Positions 1-8,700 of a stretch of 36,794 nt of DNA are shown piece after piece. The DNA lies in the NCBI GenBank assembly GCA_937949535.1, contig CALEDI010000053.1, forward strand, positions 1 to 36,794, read 5' to 3'. The stretch's first letter is position 1; each line of letters starts with the position of its first letter. This DNA is from an uncultured Lewinella sp. (lineage in GTDB: Bacteria; Bacteroidota; Bacteroidia; Chitinophagales; Saprospiraceae). Under the pieces are notes generated by a model, which saw only the letters and a program-made list of their open reading frames with translations, was not told the DNA's origin and did not search any database. The position numbers and the translations under genes are program-made.

Positions 1-123
1 TTCAAACCGCTATACATTGACGCTGATTAAGTGGCCATTACGCTAAAACGCGTAGCGTTTTCACAAGTCCCTCCCCCGTGGGGAGGGATTTAGGGAGGGG
101 GTTTTAGTCGATGTATAGCAGTT
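1..123. repeat. Composite palindromic intergenic repeat (copy A)
   Basis: The segment is bounded by an 18-nt imperfect inverted repeat (4-21 against 107-124, 16 of 18 matching) containing GCTATACAT. Inside are a short hairpin AAAACGC-GTA-GCGTTTT (45-61) and a perfect 9-bp hairpin TCCCTCCCC-CGT-GGGGAGGGA (68-88), followed by a second G-rich stretch (91-101). The same two-hairpin layout recurs inverted at 33615-33683, so I read it as a dispersed intergenic repeat. It lies directly after the stop codon of the 124-1497 gene and could also end its transcript, but no T-tract follows the hairpin. Confidence 0.6.
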
Positions 124-1497
124 TTACTTTCCTTCTAGGTACCCCCCGAATTTGTCCATAACAACAGCATGAACTCTGGCTTGGGTCTGGGTATAAACAT
201 ACCAAGGCAGAGAGGGCGCAAACTCATGGATGGCGGAGATGACGTACTCATCATTGAGTACCCGTCGGAATTCTAGCCAGCCATAGTCTTTGCGTTTTAC
301 GAGCCTACCGCCGTTGATGTAGAACAGCTGGCGGTCGTCGTCGCTGCGGTCGGGGATGAACTCCAGTTGGAGCAAGCCAACACCGAGTAGGCTGAAAACG
401 GAGATATTGCCTTTGCTGGTTACATTGATGAGGGTCCGGAAATAAGCGGGCAGCCACTTTTGGTAGATACGGGCGACGTAGGTTGCGGTATGTTGGCTAG
501 GGTTGGGCAGCCGTTGTACGCTCCGAACGGTATTTTTCTCTTGCTTCACCATCCGTTCGCGTTTGGGTAGAGGTGGGAGTTTGTCTTTGCCGAAGAGTGC
601 CCTGCGGGCGGCGGTCCGGAAGTCTTTGCGATCGGGAAAGGCATCTAGCAATTCATTGGGCTTGCAGACCAAGTCGTGTTTAAGGCTTTCGATTAGGGGA
701 GAGACGAGGGCTTGGCTTGTGTCTGTGAACAGGGCAACCCACATTTTTGAGAGCCCGGGGCTGAAGTGTTTCACGGGCCTTACAATCCGATCTTTACCCA
801 GTAGCTCCGAGACGGTTTTGATCATCGACATGTAGTTTGTCGGCTGCGGCCCTCCGATGTCGAAATGGCGGCCAAAGAAGGCTTCTCGGCCGAGGCTATA
901 CTTCATCATGTTCAGGGCGTCGTCTAGCTCTACGGGCTGGGTAGCGGATTGGCACCAAGAGGGGCAGATGAGGGCCGGTAACCGCTCCACAAGTTTACGG
1001 ATCATGGTGAAGGAAGACCCCGCAGCTCCGACAATGATGCCTGCGCGGAGGGTCGTGACGGGCACGCCAGCTTTGCCGAGCGTTTGCTCTACTTCCCAGC
1101 GGCTGCGCAGATGACGGCTCAGTTGTTGGGGGGCGTCGTGCTCAGGGAGGAGGCCGCCCATGAAGAGGATTTGCTTGAGGCCATTGGCTTTTGCTGCCCG
1201 CCCGAAGTTGTCGGCAAGTAAGAGGTCTGTATCTTCAAAGCCACCTTGTTGGAGGCGTGTACTGGGCTGCATGGAATGGACCAAGTAGATGGCATAGTCT
1301 GCTCCGGCCAGCGCGGCTTCGGTACTGGTCAGGGAGTAGAGCTCGACTTGCCGCCACTCGGCCTTGTCGTAATCATTGTCTGGCAGCATCCTCCCTCGGC
1401 TGAGGGCAATGATGTTGTATTCCTGATGAAAACGTTCGATGAACCAACGGCCGATGAAACCAGTGGCTCCGGCAATAACTACAGTAGGACGGGGCAT
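124..1497 (-). CDS. YbjT-like NAD(P)-binding Rossmann-fold protein
   Basis: The protein has 457 residues. The N-terminus carries the dinucleotide-binding glycine motif GATGFIGR (about residues 10-17) after a hydrophobic strand, the hallmark of atypical short-chain dehydrogenases/NmrA-like proteins. The segment VPVTTLRAGIIVGA (about 145-158) and the following LP-LICPSW-Q-ATQP stretch resemble E. coli YbjT. The C-terminal third (about 300-457) is an extra domain, possibly DUF2867-like, containing YINGGRLVKRKDYGWLEFRR. I expect a cytoplasmic oxidoreductase or dinucleotide sensor; the substrate cannot be read from sequence. The gene is monocistronic and flanked by two different palindromic repeats (1-123 and 1540-1584). 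The ATG at 1497 gives the glycine motif its usual distance from the N-terminus. Confidence 0.8.
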   Translation of the reverse strand: MPRPTVVIAGATGFIGRWFIERFHQEYNIIALSRGRMLPDNDYDKAEWRQVELYSLTSTEAALAGADYAIYLVHSMQPSTRLQQGGFEDTDLLLADNFGRAAKANGLKQILFMGGLLPEHDAPQQLSRHLRSRWEVEQTLGKAGVPVTTLRAGIIVGAAGSSFTMIRKLVERLPALICPSWCQSATQPVELDDALNMMKYSLGREAFFGRHFDIGGPQPTNYMSMIKTVSELLGKDRIVRPVKHFSPGLSKMWVALFTDTSQALVSPLIESLKHDLVCKPNELLDAFPDRKDFRTAARRALFGKDKLPPLPKRERMVKQEKNTVRSVQRLPNPSQHTATYVARIYQKWLPAYFRTLINVTSKGNISVFSLLGVGLLQLEFIPDRSDDDRQLFYINGGRLVKRKDYGWLEFRRVLNDEYVISAIHEFAPSLPWYVYTQTQARVHAVVMDKFGGYLEGK

Positions 1498-1539
1498 GCT
1501 GTTGAAAGCGATGTTTGAGGGTATTTGTTCATTGTGTTA

Positions 1540-1584
1540 AACGTGAGGTTTGCCCATCAGCGTCCGGCATCCAAACCTCACGTT
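1540..1584. repeat. 45-bp palindromic repeat, copy 1
   Basis: A perfect 13-bp inverted repeat (AACGTGAGGTTTG at 1540-1552, its complement at 1572-1584) encloses a 19-nt loop. The reverse complement of 33705-33749 matches it at 42 of 45 positions, including the loop, and 12006-12047 is a more diverged relative. Loop conservation points to a repeat family rather than a chance hairpin. This copy lies in the divergent gap between the 1497 and 1842 starts, so it is not simply a terminator. The rest of the 1498-1841 gap holds the promoter listed separately and nothing else I recognise. Confidence 0.7.
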
Positions 1585-1753
1585 CTTAAGTGCTAAGCAG
1601 CGTACTCGTATCCGTTTACATTGCACCTGCGTCCGCGCCCCCAAAAAACTGCTCTAACCAACGGAAAAATCGGACAGCGCTTGTTAGTCGCCTTAATAAA
1701 TGTGTACTAATTTTCCATTTTAAGACGCAGATAACAGCCGGATTGGCATTCCG

Positions 1754-1786
1754 TTGGGTTCGTCCAACTGAAAATAGCTACCTTAG
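1754..1786 (+). promoter_or_regulatory. Bacteroidota-type promoter for the cohesin gene
   Basis: TTG at 1754-1756 is followed after 22 nt by TACCTTAG (1779-1786), seven of eight positions of the Bacteroidota -7 box TAnnTTTG. Transcription would start near 1792, about 50 nt before the chosen ATG at 1842, which argues against the upstream ATG at 1806. Confidence 0.5.
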
Positions 1787-1841
1787 CGTCGTGTTAAGAA
1801 TTTAAGTGCTTCGGCACCCTTTGTTTTATAATCCCGAATTG

Positions 1842-2630
1842 ATGAACATACCAACTTTACTTTGGCGCACGCCAGGGGTAGTACTCTTTGTGCTTATGCT
1901 CCTGCCGCTTACTGGCCAAAATGCTAATTTTTTTGTTGAAGACCTCACCGCAGAAACCGGTGGTCCAATTTCCGTAAACGTCCGTGCCAATGGCATGTCC
2001 AGTTTGGTCGGTATCCAGTTTTCTGTAAACTGGGACCCCGAAGTGCTGGAATATACTGGCGTTAGCAACATCGTCCTAGAGGGCGCTCCCGAACAAAACT
2101 TCAACCGTACCCAGCTAGACAGTGGCCGAATTGGCTACCTAGAAGCCGATCTTAGCCTCTTAGGTTTTGACCTTCCAGACAGTGTAGTATTGTTTTCTCT
2201 TGACTTTATGCCAAGAACGAACAACTCCGAAGTAACCGAAATCAGCTTTGGGGAAATACCCTTGAGGTTTAGCGGTATGGATGTGGCGAACAACCGTATT
2301 GACACCCTTACTGCCAACGGAACACTGACCCTCGAAGGAACCAGTTCCGTGCGTGCGTTTGCCGAGGATCCGCGTTTTTCCGTCTCGCCCAACCCGTTTA
2401 CTCGTTTCGTTCGGGTAAAAACCAAGTTGAACTACGCCAGCCCCGCTACGCTAGAAATCTTGGACCTTTCCGGCCGCCTGCTCAGCACACGCAAACTTCA
2501 CCTCGCCGCCGGAAACTCGGACACGGAGGTGCAAGCAAAAGAATTTCCCGGACAGGGCGCCTACATCATCCGTTTGGTTACCGACCGCGAGCAGCTACAC
2601 CGAAAAGTAATATTACACGCTATCGATTAG
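1842..2630 (+). CDS. Secreted single-cohesin-domain protein with T9SS type A sorting tail
   Basis: The protein has 262 residues. A signal peptide covers about residues 1-25 and ends L-T-G-Q. Residues about 28-165 form one cohesin-like beta-sandwich, with the family pattern of an N-terminal strand, GIQFSVNWDPEVLEYTG, and later DSVVLFSLDFMP. Residues about 180-262 are a T9SS type A sorting domain: FSVSPNPFT start, LEILDLSGRLLS in the middle and GAYIIRLVTD near the end. It should therefore cross the outer membrane through the T9SS and stay on the surface. An in-frame ATG at 1806 would put 12 non-hydrophobic residues before the signal peptide, so 1842 is preferred. The gene lies 78 nt upstream of the giant cohesin gene on the same strand and shares its domain type. 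Cohesins bind dockerins in cellulosomes; whether this one binds anything similar is unknown. Confidence 0.85.
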   Translation: MNIPTLLWRTPGVVLFVLMLLPLTGQNANFFVEDLTAETGGPISVNVRANGMSSLVGIQFSVNWDPEVLEYTGVSNIVLEGAPEQNFNRTQLDSGRIGYLEADLSLLGFDLPDSVVLFSLDFMPRTNNSEVTEISFGEIPLRFSGMDVANNRIDTLTANGTLTLEGTSSVRAFAEDPRFSVSPNPFTRFVRVKTKLNYASPATLEILDLSGRLLSTRKLHLAAGNSDTEVQAKEFPGQGAYIIRLVTDREQLHRKVILHAID

Positions 2631-2658
2631 TGTATTCTCTCTACATTCTTTAGTCTTC

Positions 2659-2681
2659 GCCGACGAGATCGGCCTGTTTTT
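2659..2681 (+). terminator. Weak terminator-like hairpin
   Basis: GCCGA (2659-2663) and TCGGC (2669-2673) form a 5-bp stem with a CGAGA loop, followed by a T-rich run. It may partly end the 1842-2630 transcript before the giant gene, setting relative expression within a shared operon. The short stem makes this uncertain. Confidence 0.35.
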
Positions 2682-2708
2682 ATTTTAATCCCGAAACTGA
2701 TAATTTAA

Positions 2709-5700
2709 ATGAGAAATTTCTACACCCTGCTGTTGAGCGGGCTACTCCTATGCCTAACGGCCAGCTTAAGCGGACAAAACGTCGGCGTAGGCATCACTGA
2801 TGTTAATGGAGAAGTGAATGAAACCGTCTGCGTAGACCTCGTCGGTACCAACTTCGTTGGCATATCTGGTATGCAGTTTAGTATCACTTTTGATACTCAA
2901 GTGCTTGAGTTTGTTTCCGCTACCGGAAGCATCAATGGCAACAACGTCACGATGATCAACCTTGCCAGCTCGCCCAACGCTGTTCGGGTGGTTTACGCGC
3001 CTTTTAGCTCTACGGGATACACCGACCCGGGGCCTTTCGTGATTGGCCAAATCTGTTTCCGAATCCTGCAAAAGGTAGAAACGGAAATCGAAATAGGCGG
3101 CAGCCCAACACCGCTAGAGTTTACCGATGACATGGGCAACATCACCGAAGACATAAACGATGTAGACATCAATACCGGAACGATTAACGCTGGTGTTGTC
3201 GGGGCATCAAGCTGTACGGATGGCATCCAGAACGGCAACGAAACGGGCGTTGATTGTGGTGGCCCAGATTGCTCGCCATGTATGCCGACCTCAAACATGC
3301 TCGGCGTTGGGCTCACCGACGTTGAAGGAGCAGTGGGGGAAACCGTATGCGTTGACCTCGTCGGGACCAACTTCGTTGGCATTTCTGGCATGCAGTTCAG
3401 CATCACTTTTGATAGCCAAGTACTGGAGTTCGTTTCCGCTATGGGCAGCATTAACGGCAACAACGTTTCGATGATCAACCTTTCCAACTCGCCCAATGCG
3501 GTGCGGGTGGTTTACGCTCCTTTCAGCTCTACGGGATATACTGATCCGGGGCCTTTTGTTATTGGGCAGGTTTGCTTCCGAGTACTTCAAGAGGTAGAAA
3601 CGGATGTAGTGATTGGCGGTAGCCCAACACCATTGGAGTTTACCGATGATATGGGAAACATCACGGAAGATATAAACGATATAGACATCAACAACGGAAC
3701 CGTTAACTCGGGCAGCGGAAGTACGGCAACCTGTACCGACGGCATCCAGAACGGCAGCGAAACCGGTATTGATTGCGGTGGCCCAGATTGTGTGGCCTGC
3801 CCAACGAACACCTGTACGGATGGCATCCAGAACGGTAACGAAACAGGCGTTGACTGCGGCGGCCCAGATTGTGCGGCTTGCCCAACTTCTGCAGTATGTG
3901 GGGAGGGGTCCAGCTTTTTCAACCTCTGCGTTGAAGATATTTGTGATATACCCGCCAACGGCAACTTCTGTATGGACCTTACGGTGGGCAACTTCACCAA
4001 CATCACCGGCGTCCAGTTTGTGCTTACTTACCCGGCAGCTAACCTCGAATTTGTAAGTTTTAGCTCTCCGGCATTGGGCGCACCGTTTCAACTCAACGAG
4101 TTTGCGGACGGAAACCTGCGCGCCATTTACATCGACGGAGACCAGAGCGGAGAGTCGCTTGACGATGGAACCGTACTGACAACAATTTGCTTCACCAACG
4201 AAACGGCGGGATCTACCGTAGTTGAGGTGGCCTCCCTCCAGGTGGGCAATACCAGCGGTATGGTAGCTGGGGCGGTTGGCAACGACGGCTCCGTAAACGC
4301 TGCAAGCTGTGGTGGAAACACCGCTACTTGTACAGACGGTATCCAGAACGGCAACGAAACAGGCGTTGACTGCGGCGGCCCAGATTGTGCGGCTTGCCCA
4401 ACCTCCGCAGTGTGTGGGGAGGGGTCTAGCTTCTTCAACCTTTGTGTTGAAAACGTCTGCGATGTACCAGCCAACGGCAACGTCTGTGTAGACCTTACGG
4501 TGGGCAACTTTACCAATGTTACCGGTGTCCAGTTCACGCTTACTTACCCAGCGGCGAATCTGGACTTTGTCAGTTTTAGTTCTCCGGCACTAGGTGCACC
4601 ATTCCAACTCAACGAGTTTGCGGACGGGAACCTGCGGGCTATTTATATAGACGGAGACCAGAGCGGAGAGTCGCTTACTAATGGTACCGTATTGACAACG
4701 ATTTGTTTCACGAACGAAACAGCGGGGCCTACAGTGATCGAGGTCGCCTCTTTGCAGGTGGGCAACACCAGTGGTGTAGTAGCTGGGCCGGTTGGCAACA
4801 ACGGTTCGGTAAACGCGGCAGGATGTGGTGGAAACACGGCCACCTGTAACGACGGCATCCAGAACGGTAGCGAAACCGGTGTCGATTGTGGTGGCCCAGA
4901 TTGTGGGGCCTGCCCATCAATGGAATGTGGAACGAACGCAACTGATGTAGAAATATGTATAGGAAGCGTTTGCGCGGACGCAGGTGCAGAGGTTTGTGTA
5001 CCAGTAATGGTTAACAACTTCGACGACCTTGGTGGCCTACAGTTCTCCCTTAATTTTACTGCCGCAAACTTGGATTATGCCCGCTTTAACACGCACCCGA
5101 GCCTCCAGAACGGAACAACCGTTGCTAGCTCCTCCGATGGGGTCGTTAGCTTGGTATGGAACGACCCTAATTTGGTAGGCATCAGTATAGACCCCACCGA
5201 GGTCGCCTTCGAGATTTGTTTCGATGTAGAAAACGCGGCCGCTACGCCGCTTACCTTCCGAGACCCAACCAATACCCTCCGGGCGTTCAACGACCAAGGT
5301 GGCCAGCTGCCGGTAAGCGGAAGCCCCGGTGCTGTAAACCAAAATTGTAGCACCACGGCAACCTGCTCCGACGGCATCCAGAACGGCAACGAAACCGGCG
5401 TCGATTGTGGCGGCCCAGACTGTGGGCCCTGCGGCGGCATGAACGGTAGCGAATGCGGAATGGGTACCGATGCCTTCTCTATTTGTATCGGTGATGTGTG
5501 TGATGTACCGGCCAACGGACAAGCCTGTGTAGACCTTTTTGTAGGCAACTTCACGAGCATTATTGGCTTCCAAATGGACATACTCTACCCAGGGGCTAAC
5601 CTCGAATTTCAGAGCTTCACTTCGTCAGCATTGGGAGGCGAACTTCAGGGTAACGCCCTCTCAGACGGAGACGTTCGGCTGGTGTTCTTCAACTCCCCAC

Positions 5701-8700
5701 TTGCCGGAGTAACACTGGATGATGGAACCTCTATCGGTACCATCTGTTTCACGAACCAAGTGGCTGGCACAACGACCCTAACGGGAGACAACCTCCGTGG
5801 TAGCAATACCAGCGGCATGCTTTCAGCCCCACCCCCTGTTTCCAATGATGGAGCAGTGAACGGGAGCAGTTGTAACGCTGGGGCTGGCTGTACTAATGGC
5901 ATCATGGACGGCGATGAAACGGGCGTTGATTGCGGAGGTAGTTGCCCTACTACCTGCCCATCCGGAACAACCCCATCTTTCGATGTTAGCAGTGGTACCG
6001 CAGCAGTTGGCGAAGAGGTTTGTATTACAGTGAACGTTGATGACTTCACGAACCTGACCAACGTAGCAATGACGTTGAACTACGACCCTACTGATCTAGC
6101 ACTGGTCTCCGTCACCGGAAACCCAATGTTGGCTTCCTTCGGGGCTTCCAGCGTTAACACCACTACGGCTGGCCAAATAGTTATAAACTACAACCCGCCT
6201 TCTCCGCAAACCTTGGCCGATGGCCAAGCCTTTGTAACGGTCTGTTTTACTTTACTAAACAACGGGCCAACCAACATCGACCTAACGGGCGTTACCGCTA
6301 CAGACAACAACGGCAACACCCTAACAACAACAACCAACGGCGGTACAATCATGGCTTCGGGAACGTTTACCAACCTGACGCTAATGGGCGGAACGGCTTC
6401 AGGCCTCCAAGGCACTGAGGTTTGCGTAGACATTAACGTGTTTAACTTAGAAGACCTCGCAAGCTTGCAGTTCGCGATCAGTTATGATCCTGAAAAACTG
6501 TCTTTCACTACAGGGATGGGGACCGGCCAGTTGCCCGGCCTTCAGATCGCGAACCCGACCCCAGGTATACTGCGCGCAGTATGGTTTGACCCTAGTGTGG
6601 GCTCCAACTCAGTAGCCGATGGGAACAGCATTGCGAATGTCTGCTTCACGGTCCTTCAGCGATGTGACGCAGAAATAGGAATAACCGAAGACTTGCCTTC
6701 TTTCCGCATTAGGGCCGCAAACCCAAACAACGAGGCCGTACTACCTATTGATCGGGTATCGGGCAGGGTCAATGCGGGTGAAACAAGCTGTGGAAACATA
6801 GGCCCCGCTCCCAACCTTATCCTTGAGATGAATTCCATTGCTGGTCAGGTTGGTACAGAGGCCTGTCTGGACCTCAGTGCAACGAACTTCATCAACATGA
6901 CGGATTTTAGTTTCTCTCTAGACTACGACGCAACCAACGTAACCTTTGCACGGGCAATAAACTTCGGCTTGGGAAGCATTAGCGCCGCTAACGTTACGAA
7001 CCCAAGCGCAGGGGTTATTGTGTTCGACTGGAGTTCGCCTACCAGCGCAGGGCAAAGCATCCCGGATGGAAACACTATAGTCTCCTTCTGTTTCACGATA
7101 GACGAAGTTGATATTACTCCGATCAATTTCAGCAACAGCCCTACCCCCATTGTTGCAAGGAACAGCAACAACCAAGCGGTAGGCTTAGTCCCGATGGGCG
7201 GCGTAATCAACCCCGATGGGCAGGTCGTGATTTCGGGAGCTGCCTTGAACGACCCCGCGTGTGCGGGTGGTGCTGATGGTTCAATTACGCTTACGGTTAA
7301 CGGAAGCAGTAACCTGACTTACCAGTGGTCTCCCAATGTGTCGAGCTCCGCAAACGCGACGGGCCTTTCCGCAGGAACCTACAATGTTACAGTCACCAAC
7401 GGCGGAGCATCTACCCAAGGGTCTTATACCCTTCTTAACCCCGGGCCATTTGCCATTGAAGTAGCCAGCGTAAACGATGTAAGTTGCTCGGATGGGCAAA
7501 ACGGTCAAATTCGTATTACTACTGTTGGCAACAACGGCCCGTTCAATTTTGACTGGAGCGGCAACCTACAAGATGGCCAAGGCGTAAACCAGCAGACGAG
7601 CCTCGGTGCGGGAACCTACGCTGTAACGGTCACTGACCGCAACGGCTGTGCCCGAATTTTGAACAACATTACGGTCGGAGCACCAACATCCCTGAACATT
7701 ACAGGTACTCCCTTCAAGATTACGAACAATACCCCAGGCGGAGTTGACGCTGGAGTAACTGGTGGAAACGCACCTTTCTCCTACGCTTGGACGGGCCCCA
7801 ACAACTATACCGCTAGTACGCAAGACATCAATAACGCTACAGAGCCGGGTACTTACTGCCTCACCGTTACGGACAACAACAGCTGTACGGATACACGATG
7901 CTTTGAGGTCTTCCGCGATGTAGAGATCACCTCTACCATCATCAGCCAAGGCTGTGCTGGGGAAAATAGCGGAGCTATTGATATTAGCGTAACGGGTGGT
8001 GATGGAACTTACACTTACCTCTGGACCTCAGGAGGAAGTTCTATTGCTAGCAGCCAAGATGTTAGTGGCCTCGCTCCCGGAGATTACCAAGTGATGATCA
8101 CTAGTGGCGTATGTGAAATCACGCAAACCATCACCGTTGAAACGCCAGACCCCATTCTGTTGCCTGGCGCAACGAGTGGTGCGACTACCGGAAACAACGG
8201 TACAATTACCTTAACCCCATCAGGAGGAAACGCGCCCTATAGCTTCGTTTGGGATGACGGCCCCACCACCCAAAACCGTACGGGCCTAACCGCAGGCCAA
8301 TACTGCGTTACGGCCACAGACGATGATGGGTGTTCGGCTTCAATGTGTTACAATGTTGCAGGTGCTGATGCTAGCATCGTAAGTGTAACCACCACCCCAG
8401 CTTTCTGCAACGGTTCAGATAATGGAAGCGTAACGATAATCCTCAGTGGTGGTACGGCACCTTTCCGGGTACGGATTGAACCAATAGGGCGGACGGCAAC
8501 GTCTACCGACAGAGACATTGGCCTGAACCTAGCAAGCGGTACATACACCATATTCATCACGGATGATCAAGGTTTTGTGCTGGATACAACGGTAACGATT
8601 GATGCCTCAGATGCCATTACGGCAACCGCAACGACAACCTCTGATACCGAAGCCATTGGTTGTTCGGGGATGGTCAATCTCGACATTGCTGGCGGAACTG

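Noticed and set aside
1806-1841. Upstream ATG as the start of the single-cohesin protein
   Set aside because: It would place 12 mostly polar residues before a good signal peptide and would lie very close to the predicted transcription start.
3291-4091. 266-codon open frame on the minus strand inside the giant gene
   Set aside because: It is a mirror of the repetitive coding sequence on the plus strand. It has no family character and is not separate from the repeat structure.
3213-5965. Linker repeats as a CRISPR-like array
   Set aside because: The repeats are in-frame codons of a continuous protein with spacing of 516-525 bp, not 28-40 bp repeats with unique spacers.
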